Shown piece after piece: positions 1-5,973 of a stretch of DNA of 15,901 nt. Numbering within the stretch: the first letter of the stretch is position 1; each line of letters opens with the position of its first letter. The position numbers and the translations under genes were made by a program. The notes under the pieces are model-generated. The model was not told the DNA's origin. It did not search any database and saw only the letters and a program-made list of their open reading frames with translations. This stretch comes from Deltaproteobacteria bacterium (lineage in GTDB: Bacteria > Desulfobacterota_B > Binatia > UBA9968), in contig VBKY01000242.1 in the NCBI GenBank assembly GCA_005879255.1, positions 1-15,901 of the forward strand, written 5' to 3'.

Positions 1-362
1 AGCTCAGCAGCCGTAAGACTCCCACTTACTCGTGCCAGCGCCGCCTCGAAAGGTGCATCCTTGATCCTCAGCCTCCGTAAGACTGACATTGTGAGAGGCA
101 GATCCCCTCGGTCGCTCTCGATGACCAGCGGCGCAGGAGATATGACATCCGCTTGAACCAATCCCCGGTCATAATCCCTGCGCCGCTCCGGATCACTCAG
201 GACGCGATACGCTTCGACAACTTCCTGAAAAAAACGCAAACGCTCAAAACCCACGCGGTCCGGATGATAGCGTCTCACGATCTCATGGAAAGCCTGCCGG
301 ATGCCGCCCGCGCTCTCGTTCAGCGGAATTCCCAACGTGAGGTAGTAACTCTTTCGCAGCAT
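1..362 (-). CDS. J-domain (DnaJ-like) co-chaperone, C-terminus cut by window edge
   Basis: This minus-strand frame opens with ATG at 362-360 and stays open for about 120 codons to the left edge, so the C-terminus is missing. Residues 5-66 form a J-domain: YYLTLGIP at 6-13, the diagnostic HPD tripeptide at 33-35 (RRYHPDR), then QEVVEAYRVLSDP and RRRDYD of helices III and IV. J-domains stimulate the ATPase of a DnaK/Hsp70 partner; HPD is the residue set that contacts Hsp70. No Gly/Phe or zinc region is visible, so whether this is a full DnaJ, a CbpA-like protein or a short J-protein cannot be decided. A GGAGG lies 11 nt before the start. It is the last visible gene of a minus-strand chaperone run, about 120 nt after an sHsp gene, so co-expression with the sHsps is likely. 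Confidence 0.88.
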   Translation of the reverse strand, partial: MLRKSYYLTLGIPLNESAGGIRQAFHEIVRRYHPDRVGFERLRFFQEVVEAYRVLSDPERRRDYDRGLVQADVISPAPLVIESDRGDLPLTMSVLRRLRIKDAPFEAALARVSGSLTAAE

Positions 363-483
363 GGCCACTCATACCTCCGTCGACCGCACGATTCTTTTGG
401 CTGTATGCTTCTCGTTTGCTTATTAATTTCTTTAACTAAGAAAACGTGAAACTCGAAATTGGAAACTCCACCTTTTTCGATTG

Positions 484-900
484 TCAGGCTGCCGCTTTTT
501 CCACCTGAACCGTGATCTGCCGTGGTTTGGCCTTCTCTGCTTTAGGCAACTCCAGCGTCAGCACTCCATGGTTGAGTCGAGCCGTGATCTTCCCTTGATC
601 GACTTGATCGGAAAGCTCGAACTGGCGAAAAAAATTGAACAGCTCGAACTCACGGTAAATCGGCTCTGCCGTGATCGCATGTTGAGCCTTCGCTTGAATC
701 GTCAGAATATTATCTTCGAGGCGCACGTTGAGGTCGCCTGGTCCGACGCCCGGCAGATCGGCGAGCAATACCAAGCCTTCCGGCTTTTCATAGATATCGA
801 CGGGCGGTTGAATATATCGCTCTTGATCACGCGTCTTTTCTCGACCCGTTGCTGTCGCGGCCTGTTTTCCACTCGTCGTCGCTACTGTTTTCTCCGGCAT
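484..900 (-). CDS. hsp20: Small heat-shock protein, Hsp20/alpha-crystallin family (138 aa)
   Basis: This is an ATP-independent holdase expected to bind unfolding proteins in the cytoplasm. The alpha-crystallin domain spans about residues 33-120. Visible landmarks are PPVDIYEKPEGLVLLADLPGV (first strands, from residue 32), LEDNILTIQAKA near 61-72, YREFELFNFFRQF at 82-94 and the family signature GVLTLELP at 112-119. A C-terminal ITV tripeptide (129-131) matches the I-x-V oligomerisation motif. The N-terminal arm is short, hydrophilic and Lys/Thr/Ala-rich, unlike the other two sHsps here, so this is a different subclass. The start has a strong AAGGAGGAGG about 5 nt upstream. It lies 48 nt downstream of the next sHsp in the same direction. 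The last 20 or so codons closely resemble the end of that neighbour. Confidence 0.95.
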   Translation of the reverse strand: MPEKTVATTSGKQAATATGREKTRDQERYIQPPVDIYEKPEGLVLLADLPGVGPGDLNVRLEDNILTIQAKAQHAITAEPIYREFELFNFFRQFELSDQVDQGKITARLNHGVLTLELPKAEKAKPRQITVQVEKAAA

Positions 901-948
901 AACTACCTCCTCCTTAAAAAATAAAATAATAATTCTTTTGCTTGGGCT

Positions 949-1407
949 TCAGGCCACCTGGACGCTGATCTGCCGTGGTTTTGCCTTCTCCGACTTGGGC
1001 AAGTGCACCAATAAAAGGCCGTTCTTGTATTCGGCTTTCACCTTAGTCTCATCGACGTCTACAGGGAGGTCGATGCTGCGAACGAACTTGCCGGCCGCGC
1101 GCTCTTCACGATGGAATGCCTCGGGCTTTATCTCTCCTGGCGCCCGAGGTTTTTCACCGGACAGGGTCAGCGTTTCTCCGGCGACCGAAATGTTGAACGA
1201 TGCCGGATCCGCGCCCGGCGCCAGCGCTTCGACGTACACGGTGTTCTGATCATCGTAAAGATTAATAAGCGGATACTCGCGCGCGCCCCGGCCGGGTAAA
1301 AAAGCCGTCCGGAAGGCCGGCGCAAACTGGGGGCCAACCCGGTTAAAGGCCTGATCGATTTCGCTGCGCAATGCCTCCATTCCATCAAACGGATCCCATC
1401 TCGCCAT
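949..1407 (-). CDS. hsp20: Small heat-shock protein, Hsp20/alpha-crystallin family (152 aa)
   Basis: Second sHsp of the run. The frame is open upstream to 1467, but the ATG at 1407-1405 is preferred: it gives the common sHsp N-terminus MARWDPFDGM, and a GAGGT lies about 8 nt before it, while the upstream extension looks like leader sequence. The alpha-crystallin domain covers about 45-138, with PLINLYDDQNTVYVEALAPG, ISVAGETLTLSGEK and the signature GLLLVHLP at 130-137. The tail ends KAKPRQISVQVA and supplies an I-x-V motif (ISV, 147-149). The segment AGKFVRSIDLPVDVD at 105-119 is the usual strand before the last loop. Its tail is nearly the same as that of the 484-900 gene, while the domain bodies differ. 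Expected role is a holdase that forms oligomers, possibly mixed with its neighbours. Confidence 0.94.
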   Translation of the reverse strand: MARWDPFDGMEALRSEIDQAFNRVGPQFAPAFRTAFLPGRGAREYPLINLYDDQNTVYVEALAPGADPASFNISVAGETLTLSGEKPRAPGEIKPEAFHREERAAGKFVRSIDLPVDVDETKVKAEYKNGLLLVHLPKSEKAKPRQISVQVA

Positions 1408-1492
1408 TTTTTTTACCTCGCTTTCTATTGTTTTGAGTCTGTTAAATGAACCCGATAGTCGAACCATGCATCCAGCCGCACAGCCGCGCTTG

Positions 1493-2002
1493 TCAACCTT
1501 GTACTTTTACATTGATCGCTTTTTTCTTTGCCTCTTCAGTTTTTGGCAGGCGAACCTCCAATACTCCATTCTTAAACGCGGCGTGGATCTTTTCCGGGTT
1601 GACCTCCGCAGGCAGCGGCAAGCTGCGCATAAAAGCGCCGTAAACACGCTCAGAACGGTAATAATCCTTGTCGCTTTTCTCTTCCTCTTTTTTCTTCTCG
1701 CCTTTGATCGTTAGAATGTGGTCCGAAAGGGAAACCTGAATATCGTCCTTAGTCATTCCCGGCATTTCCGCTTTAACGACGATCTGATCCTGCTCCTCGT
1801 AGAGGTCGACTTTCGGCTCTGCAATCCCCAAGTCACTACCCGGCCACGATCTGTCATCGAACAGGGGATGAGCCCTGCCTGAAAAGAAATTGCCGAGCAT
1901 GCGCTCCATATCGCGTTCCCACCGCGCCATTTCCGTTCCTGACCTCCATGGGATTAAGCTCCCGCGCTGCTCGGTGGATACTTCTTTGCCCTGCTTCGCC
2001 AT
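1493..2002 (-). CDS. hsp20: Small heat-shock protein, Hsp20/alpha-crystallin family (169 aa), first gene of chaperone operon
   Basis: First gene of the minus-strand run and the one most like classical bacterial Hsp20: a 60-residue N-terminal arm with WERDMERMLGNFF, then an alpha-crystallin domain at about 62-154 (EPKVDLYEEQDQIVVKAEMP, IQVSLSDHILTIKGEKK, YYRSERVYGAFMRSLPLP) with the signature GVLEVRLP at 146-153. The charged KKKEEEKSDKD loop at 103-113 is typical. The tail has INV (163-165) as the I-x-V motif. Two ATGs lie two codons apart, at 2008 and 2002. The AGGAG is only 2 nt from the first but 8 nt from the second, so 2002 was chosen. The leader can fold over this ribosome-binding site (see 2009-2043). 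Confidence 0.95.
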   Translation of the reverse strand: MAKQGKEVSTEQRGSLIPWRSGTEMARWERDMERMLGNFFSGRAHPLFDDRSWPGSDLGIAEPKVDLYEEQDQIVVKAEMPGMTKDDIQVSLSDHILTIKGEKKKEEEKSDKDYYRSERVYGAFMRSLPLPAEVNPEKIHAAFKNGVLEVRLPKTEEAKKKAINVKVQG

Positions 2003-2008
2003 AATCAT

Positions 2009-2043
2009 TTCTCCTTCCTTGGAATTAATTAATTCTAAAAGAA
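2009..2043 (-). promoter_or_regulatory. Candidate RNA thermometer (fourU-like) hiding the sHsp ribosome-binding site
   Basis: Read as minus-strand RNA, UUCUUUU (2043-2037) can pair with AGGAGAA (2015-2009), which holds the Shine-Dalgarno and abuts the first AUG. Between them GAAUU (2035-2031) and AAUUC (2026-2022) form a second stem closed by an AAUU loop. The result is one hairpin made almost only of A-U and G-U pairs around the ribosome-binding site. The sequences and pairings are seen directly. That sHsp mRNAs often carry ROSE or fourU thermometers is known. The function here is inferred by hand folding without an energy calculation. Confidence 0.45.
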
Positions 2044-2064
2044 TTTCGCTTTCGCTTTTCCTTA

Positions 2065-2089
2065 TTTATGGAGCAAATGAAGGGCCAAG
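2065..2089 (-). promoter_or_regulatory. Sigma-32-like promoter candidate for the sHsp operon
   Basis: On the minus strand, CTTGGCC (2089-2083) is followed after 9 nt by CTCCATAAA (2073-2065). The heat-shock sigma consensus is CTTGAAA, a spacer of about 11-16 nt, then CCCCATnT. The -35 half matches CTTG, and the -10 half matches at C, CCAT and the A/T end. The spacer is short by this alignment. Transcription would start near 2058 and give a leader of about 55 nt that contains the hairpin at 2009-2043. Matched by eye only. Confidence 0.35.
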
Positions 2090-2097
2090 CGCATATC

Positions 2098-2125
2098 GTT
2101 GAAGCACAAGGCTGGAGCCTCATCA
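2098..2125 (+). promoter_or_regulatory. Sigma-32-like promoter candidate facing the PRC-barrel gene
   Basis: On the plus strand, GTTGAAG (2098-2104) is followed after 13 nt by CCTCATCA (2118-2125), compared with CTTGAAA and CCCCATnT for heat-shock sigma factors. The -35 half keeps TTGAA, and the -10 half keeps CC and CAT. It points away from the minus-strand candidate with the two -35 halves about 9 nt apart. The start codon of the next gene is about 200 nt downstream, which weakens the assignment. Matched by eye only. Confidence 0.3.
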
Positions 2126-2326
2126 TGGGTCGCGAGTGTTCGTAAATTTGCGGATTATCGCGAGAGCTGGACGAACGTCCTATAGTAAGAGTTTTAACGC
2201 TCGGTAAGCTGTCCTTACATAAATCAAACCAAGCTGCATATTCAAAACGTAACTTTCTGTATTTTCGATGCTGGCATGGCTGTTGCTCGAAACGGGAGAA
2301 TAGTAACCGTGAAGGAGGAAAACATT

Positions 2327-2794
2327 ATGGCTCAAGAAACTCGGTTTTTGAACGAACCGGTCAGTAAAGGATTCATCGGGAGTGTCGCGGCGGTGGGACT
2401 CGCGGCGGCGTTATCTGTCGCAGCGGCAACCGCGCATGCTCAAGTCGCCGGCTCCCAAACCATTGGTGTCAGCCAGGAAGAAATGAAACTTGTCGCGACG
2501 GGTTGGAGCGCGAAGAAAAATATTCTCGGCAAAGCCGTCTACAACGACAAGAACGAGAAGATCGGCACCGTTGATGATCTGATTATTTCTCCGAACAAGT
2601 CGGTTTCGTTTGCGATCATCGGTGCAGGGGGATTCCTGGGGATGGGTAAGCATGACGTGGCGATCCCGATAAATCGCATTAAGGAAGAAAGTAACAAGCT
2701 GGTTTTGCCAGGGGCAACCAAAGAAGCGCTGAAAGCGCTGCCGGAGTTTGAGTACGCGAAGAAAGGCAAAACAGAAAATAATACTCGAGGATAG
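2327..2794 (+). CDS. Exported PRC-barrel domain protein (155 aa)
   Basis: The start at 2327 has GGAGG 8 nt upstream; the frame extends further up, but that part is leader. Residues 1-38 look like a Sec signal peptide: a charged front, a hydrophobic Ala/Gly/Val/Leu core at about 16-35 and a cleavage site after AHA (36-38). A PRC-barrel follows at about 63-145: NILGKAVYNDKNEKIGTVDD, then VSFAIIGAGGFLGMGKHDVA and IPINRIK. PRC-barrels are small beta-barrels found in photosynthetic reaction centre subunit H and RimM. Stand-alone secreted versions are common in stress-related gene sets of environmental bacteria, but their biochemical role is not known. The tail is Lys-rich (KKGKTENN). Divergent from the sHsp operon. 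Family call is firm; function is open. Confidence 0.88.
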   Translation: MAQETRFLNEPVSKGFIGSVAAVGLAAALSVAAATAHAQVAGSQTIGVSQEEMKLVATGWSAKKNILGKAVYNDKNEKIGTVDDLIISPNKSVSFAIIGAGGFLGMGKHDVAIPINRIKEESNKLVLPGATKEALKALPEFEYAKKGKTENNTRG

Positions 2795-2882
2795 CTCTCG
2801 CGTGAGCTGGCGCAACAAAAAATAGAATAATAGCCACGTTCCTGTGCGTGATGCGGAAGGTGAGAGGAACACCCCTGGGTTA

Positions 2883-3092
2883 ATGTTAATGCAGAACTGT
2901 TCGTGCGACTGAGGCGAAGCCTAGCAAAAAACTGGAGGTCGAAAGCTTTCTTCAAGAGAAGCGGGCGACCAGCGCCAGGTTGACGATCCGGCTTGGGCCA
3001 TCGCGCGATTCGGCATCGTGGACGTTTTCGGCGACGACGCCGCTAAAAGCGTGGGATTTGAGGAGTTTGAGTTGACGGAGCCGCGCAAGGCT
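2883..3092 (+). pseudogene. Decayed copy of the ABM-fold gene found at 4870-5172
   Basis: The gap between the PRC-barrel gene and the HdeD gene holds a broken relative of the intact ABM-fold gene 2 kb downstream. In order, the frames read LFVRL (from 2897), EAKPSKKLEVESFL (from 2911), ATSARLTIRLGPS (to about 3003) and FGIVDVFGDD (from 3009). The intact protein reads LWVRL, EAKPGKEMEVESFL, ATTAWFALRVGPN and FGIFDAFPDE in the same order. Joining the pieces needs three frame changes, and about seven codons are missing after ESFL. The DNA around 2934-2951 (GAGGTCGAAAGCTTTCTT) is close to the matching stretch of the intact gene. The 3' third is hard to align. Start and end are approximate. Confidence 0.72.
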
Positions 3093-3156
3093 TACAAAAA
3101 TCACAGGAGGAAGTCTTTTCATGAAAGCTGAAAGGAGAGCTCTAGAAGGAGAATTC

Positions 3157-3774
3157 ATGTCCATCGTGATTTTGGATGTGGACACTTTGGTGCGGAATTG
3201 GTGGGTCCTGTTGCTGCGCGGGCTGGCCGGCATCATATTCGGAATCATCACATTTATCTCACCAGCCATTTCGCTCGCCGCGCTCGTTCTCGTCTTCGGC
3301 GCGTACGCTCTTGTAGACGGTGTCCTCGCCATCATAAGCGCGATCAGGTGGCGCGGCGAGGTTGATCGTTGGTGGGTGCTTCTGCTCGAGGGACTGGCGG
3401 GAATCGCCGCGGGAATCGTAACCTTTATTTGGCCGGGCATCAGCGCACTCGCACTGCTCTACGTAATCGCCGCATGGGCACTGGTCACCGGCGTATTGGA
3501 AATTGCCGCGGCTATTCGGCTACGGAAAATTATCACCGGCGAGTGGTTGCTCGCGCTGATCGGCTTTGCCTCCGTCACCTTGGGCGTAATACTCGCACTT
3601 TTCCCCGACCCCGGCGCGTTCGCGCTGGTCATCTGTATCGGCGCCTACGCGATGGTCACGGGCGTGCTGTTGGTCGTGCTTGCCTTTCGGCTCCGCTCGT
3701 GGGGCAGATCTCACGACTTACAACACATGGCGCATAGCATGGCGCGATTACGAAACAGTACGGCCCAATTTTGA
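3157..3774 (+). CDS. HdeD-family (DUF308) six-helix inner-membrane protein (205 aa)
   Basis: Integral membrane protein built from three tandem DUF308 repeats of two helices each, with helices at about 14-35, 38-63, 71-92, 95-120, 128-149 and 152-178. Each repeat starts with W or a WW pair (NWWVLLLRGLAGI, RWWVLLLEGLAGI, EWLLALIGFAS), continues with a G-x-x-x-F/L-P turn and ends in a GAYALVDGVL-type helix plus an Arg-rich loop. HdeD of E. coli is linked to acid resistance; homologues sit in heat-resistance islands. Two starts are possible: 3121 (GGAGG 10 nt upstream) and 3157 (AAGGAG 5 nt upstream). I chose 3157 because the extra 12 residues are Lys/Arg/Glu-rich and look like translated leader. 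The C-terminal 25 residues are hydrophilic. A decayed gene lies just upstream. Confidence 0.88.
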   Translation: MSIVILDVDTLVRNWWVLLLRGLAGIIFGIITFISPAISLAALVLVFGAYALVDGVLAIISAIRWRGEVDRWWVLLLEGLAGIAAGIVTFIWPGISALALLYVIAAWALVTGVLEIAAAIRLRKIITGEWLLALIGFASVTLGVILALFPDPGAFALVICIGAYAMVTGVLLVVLAFRLRSWGRSHDLQHMAHSMARLRNSTAQF

Positions 3775-3852
3775 AATAGAGTAGCGGTCGTGAGTAACAA
3801 AGTGAAACGGAACGGCTTCATCGGCCTCGGTAAAGCGGGGAGCGGATGCTGC

Positions 3853-3876
3853 GGCCGTGATTGTTCACGCACGGCC
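3853..3876. other. Short GC-rich inverted repeat before the aldo/keto reductase
   Basis: GGCCGTG (3853-3859) and CACGGCC (3870-3876) can form a perfect 7-bp stem with a 10-nt loop in the 190-nt gap after the HdeD gene. No run of T follows on either strand, so it is not a standard intrinsic terminator. It could be a transcript end or processing structure, or chance in GC-rich DNA. Confidence 0.25.
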
Positions 3877-3965
3877 CTGCGGAGCCACGCGCAAGTGTGA
3901 ACGAGGCGTTTTTCAGAACATTCAGAACAAATGAATTGGAAAACAATTCCGGAGCCAAGCCTAGA

Positions 3966-4805
3966 ATGGAACTGCGCCGTTTCGATTCTACCGACAGTCA
4001 AGTGTCCGTGATCGGTCAGGGCACCTGGAACATCGACAAAGGTGATCGCGACGTCGCAATTGCCGCCCTGCGCCTTGGCCTCGATCTCGGCATGACTCAT
4101 ATCGACACCGCGGAGATGTACGGCGATGCTGAAGAGATCATCGCCGAGGCAATCGAAGGACGCCGCAATGAGGTCTTCCTGGTCTCAAAAGTACTTCCCC
4201 AAAACGCTTCTCTCCGCGGCACAATCGCCGCCTGTGAGCGTTCGCTCGCGCGCCTGCAGACCGACTGGCTGGACTGTTATCTTTTGCACTGGCGCGGCAA
4301 ATATCCCCTCGAGGAGACCATCGAAGCCTTTGAGCAGCTTCAGAGGGAGGGGAAGATTCTCTCGTGGGGTGTCAGCAATTTCGACGTGGCCGACCTCGAT
4401 GAGGCATGGGATCTCGCCGGCGACGGCGGTCTGGTTTGCAACCAGGTTCTCTACCATTTGCAAGAGCGCGCCGTCGAGCACGAGGTGCTTCCTTGGTGTG
4501 AAGAACACTTCCTCGCCGTAGTCGGCTACGCGCCGTTCGGTCATGGACGCTTTCCGGGCCCGCACACCCTCGGCGGTCGCGTGTTGCAGGAAATCGCCGC
4601 CCGGCACAACGCAACCCCACGTCAGGTTGCGTTGCGGTTCCTGGTCCGGCGGCCATCGCTCTTCGTGATTCCCAAGTCCTCCCGTCCTGAGCACGCCGCC
4701 GAAAACGCCGAGGCGGGAGATCTCTACCTAAGCGAAGCCGAGCTGGCCTGGATCGACGAGTCTTTTCCGCGGGGCTCGCGTCCACGCGAGCTTCCCGTGC
4801 TTTAA
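3966..4805 (+). CDS. Aldo/keto reductase family oxidoreductase (279 aa)
   Basis: A TIM-barrel NAD(P)H-dependent carbonyl reductase. The catalytic tetrad is visible: Asp47 and Tyr52 in HIDTAEMYGD, Lys75 in LVSKVLP and His108 in CYLLHW. The cofactor part is also clear, with WGVSNFD near 136-142 and IPKSSRPEH near 236-244, where K and S/R bind the 2'-phosphate of NADPH in the family. The length fits the compact bacterial AKRs (YtbE/YeaE/DkgA type, about 275-285 aa). The frame continues upstream to a TTG at 3861, but the ATG at 3966 matches the usual N-terminus (strand-forming start, then VIGQGTWN); a GGAG lies about 11 nt before it. A likely role is clearing reactive aldehydes or ketones formed under oxidative stress. 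The substrate cannot be read from sequence. Confidence 0.93.
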   Translation: MELRRFDSTDSQVSVIGQGTWNIDKGDRDVAIAALRLGLDLGMTHIDTAEMYGDAEEIIAEAIEGRRNEVFLVSKVLPQNASLRGTIAACERSLARLQTDWLDCYLLHWRGKYPLEETIEAFEQLQREGKILSWGVSNFDVADLDEAWDLAGDGGLVCNQVLYHLQERAVEHEVLPWCEEHFLAVVGYAPFGHGRFPGPHTLGGRVLQEIAARHNATPRQVALRFLVRRPSLFVIPKSSRPEHAAENAEAGDLYLSEAELAWIDESFPRGSRPRELPVL

Positions 4806-4869
4806 GTCGGCCGCCGCTCGCAATTATGCAACAGCCAAAAACTTATCGTTTCATGAGGGAGGATGCCCG

Positions 4870-5172
4870 ATGGTCACCGAAGCTCTGTGGGTTCGACTCG
4901 AGGCAAAACCTGGAAAAGAAATGGAAGTCGAAAGCTTTCTCCGCGCCGGCTTGTCAGTGGTTGAAGAAGAACCGGCAACCACTGCGTGGTTCGCGCTCCG
5001 TGTGGGACCAAACACCTTCGGTATCTTCGACGCTTTCCCGGACGAAGAGGGCCGAGAGGCGCATCTCTCGGGCCGCGTCGCTGCGGCGCTGAAGCAAAAG
5101 GCTGCCGATCTCTTCAGCCAGCCGCCCGAGATTCAGAAGGTCGATGTTCTTGCAGCCAAGCTGCCGCGCTAA
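4870..5172 (+). CDS. ABM-fold (antibiotic biosynthesis monooxygenase-like) small protein (100 aa)
   Basis: Single-domain ferredoxin-like protein of the ABM type. EALWVRLEAKPGKEMEVESFL (first strand and helix) is followed by TTAWFALRVGPNTFGIFDAF, then the EEGREAHLSGRVAAAL helix with His65 in the position often conserved in this family. ABM proteins are dimeric and include quinol monooxygenases, haem-degrading enzymes and many without known activity. A GGGAGG 7 nt upstream supports the start. It lies 64 nt after the aldo/keto reductase and 33 nt before the next gene, so it is probably in the same transcript. A broken copy is present at 2883-3092, between the PRC-barrel and HdeD genes. Family call is good; activity is unknown. 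Confidence 0.82.
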   Translation: MVTEALWVRLEAKPGKEMEVESFLRAGLSVVEEEPATTAWFALRVGPNTFGIFDAFPDEEGREAHLSGRVAAALKQKAADLFSQPPEIQKVDVLAAKLPR

Positions 5173-5205
5173 CCGGGCGCCGAGAACTTTCCATGGAGTA
5201 AATTT

Positions 5206-5580
5206 ATGGGACAAGTTGAAACAGAACGCCAGGACTTTGTCAGCGCACTGAAGGAGACCGACGAGATCGCTCTCACCGTCTCCGGTCGCATGTCCGGGCG
5301 CAAAACCACGCGGCCGGTTTGGTTCGTCCAGGAAGGCAACAAACCTTACCTGCTTCCCGTAACCGGCTCCGACACCGAGTGGTACAAAAACATTGTAAAG
5401 AATCCGACCGTTACTCTTGCGGTTAACAACGTCAGACACACGGCCAAGGGCCGGCCGATTACGGATCCTGCCAAGGTGCGTGGGATCGTCGAGAAGTTCC
5501 GAGCGAAGTACGGCCCCGACGAGATCAAGAAATATTATTCGAAGTTGGATGTCGCCGTTGAAATGTCACTTGAGGACTGA
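5206..5580 (+). CDS. Split-barrel nitroreductase/deazaflavin-type (pyridoxamine oxidase-like) protein (124 aa)
   Basis: Small split beta-barrel protein. Key stretches are LTVSGRMSGRKTTRPVWFV (24-41), YLLPVTGSDTEWYKNIVKNP (48-67) and TLAVNN. A strand-turn GRKSGKPRxxPLWYV followed by W-Y-x-N-x-x-x-N-P is the hallmark of the F420-type nitroreductase/DUF385 branch of the PNPOx-like clan, which binds F420 or a flavin. The cofactor cannot be told from sequence, and no F420 biosynthesis gene is in the window. The C-terminal part (AKVRGIVEKFRAKYGPDEIKKYY) is helical and charged. GGAG lies 7 nt before the ATG. It follows the ABM gene by 33 nt and ends 63 nt before the zinc-finger gene. A redox or detoxification role under stress is an inference from context. 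Confidence 0.75.
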   Translation: MGQVETERQDFVSALKETDEIALTVSGRMSGRKTTRPVWFVQEGNKPYLLPVTGSDTEWYKNIVKNPTVTLAVNNVRHTAKGRPITDPAKVRGIVEKFRAKYGPDEIKKYYSKLDVAVEMSLED

Positions 5581-5643
5581 CTAACAAGGACTGAAGACCG
5601 GGTAGAGGAAATCGAGTTCCAGAGTCCAGCGAGGAGAACGATA

Positions 5644-5889
5644 TTGACCGATCCACATGTGAGCGCGATCCGTCCGGTGACTCCGAGCGCCGAGGGCTGC
5701 GAGGATTGCTTGATCATCGGTTCACCCTGGGTGCACTTGCGGCTGTGCCTGACGTGCGGCGGTTGCTGCGATTCGTCTCCCAACCGGCACGCCAGGAGAC
5801 ATTTTTCTTCGAGCGGCCATCCGATCATTCAGTCCTTCGAACCGGGAGAGTCCTGGCGCTGGTGTTACGTCGACGAAGCCGAGGTGTGA
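5644..5889 (+). CDS. UBP-type zinc-finger protein (81 aa)
   Basis: Short protein made almost only of a UBP-type zinc finger: CEDC (Cys19, Cys22), SPWVHLRLCLTC (Cys35, Cys38), GCCDSSPNRHARRH (Cys41, Cys42, His49, His53), GHP (His59) and a final SWRWCYVDE. Eukaryotic zf-UBP domains bind the free C-terminus of ubiquitin; bacterial ones are single-domain, have no known ligand and often neighbour FAD oxidoreductases, as here. The start is a TTG with GGAG 7 nt upstream; no ATG is available. Compared with the bacterial form I recall (TCGHVGCCDSS), two residues including a His appear to be missing after TCG, which may alter zinc binding. The flavoprotein gene follows after a palindromic repeat. Confidence 0.8.
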   Translation: MTDPHVSAIRPVTPSAEGCEDCLIIGSPWVHLRLCLTCGGCCDSSPNRHARRHFSSSGHPIIQSFEPGESWRWCYVDEAEV

Positions 5890-5900
5890 GGAACATGGGT

Positions 5901-5973
5901 TGTTGGAGTGCTGGAGTAATGGAGTACTGGGTTCAAAAACATCACTCCATTACTCCATCATTCCATTATTCCA
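5901..5973. repeat. Dispersed palindromic repeat, copy 1
   Basis: A TGGAGTAATGGAGT arm (5912-5925) and its exact reverse complement (5944-5957) form a 14-bp perfect stem with an 18-nt loop, followed by further ATTCCATTATTCCA-like sequence to 5973. A second copy with the same core (ACTGGGTT loop, TCCATTA-TCCATC arm) lies at 15132-15210. The element fills the gap between the zinc-finger gene and the flavoprotein gene and ends 12 nt before the latter's ATG. It has no coding capacity and resembles REP/MITE-like elements that need a transposase in trans. Confidence 0.8.

Larger units (their letters stand above)
2003..2326. other. Divergent intergenic region between the sHsp operon and the PRC-barrel gene
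   Basis: This 324-nt gene-free stretch is more AT-rich than its surroundings. It separates the minus-strand sHsp run from the plus-strand PRC-barrel gene. It holds the hairpin leader at 2009-2043, two back-to-back sigma-32-like promoter candidates at 2065-2089 and 2098-2125, and a small GTAAG/CTTAC inverted repeat at 2204-2218. No CIRCE-type TTAGCACTC inverted repeat was found, so HrcA control is not supported. The 200 nt between the plus-strand promoter candidate and the PRC-barrel start would be a long leader; another promoter nearer the gene may exist but I could not pick one out. Confidence 0.6.

Noticed and set aside
153..449. Plus-strand open frame of 98 codons at the left end
   Set aside because: It lies antisense over the J-domain gene, whose minus-strand frame has a clear HPD motif.
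2003..2326. CIRCE/HrcA operator upstream of the sHsp operon
   Set aside because: No TTAGCACTC-N9-GAGTGCTAA-like sequence was found; only sigma-32-like candidates and the leader hairpin are visible.
3790..3900. Small GTG-started frame (36 codons) between the HdeD and aldo/keto reductase genes
   Set aside because: No ribosome-binding site, no recognisable domain, and part of it is the GC-rich inverted repeat at 3853-3876.
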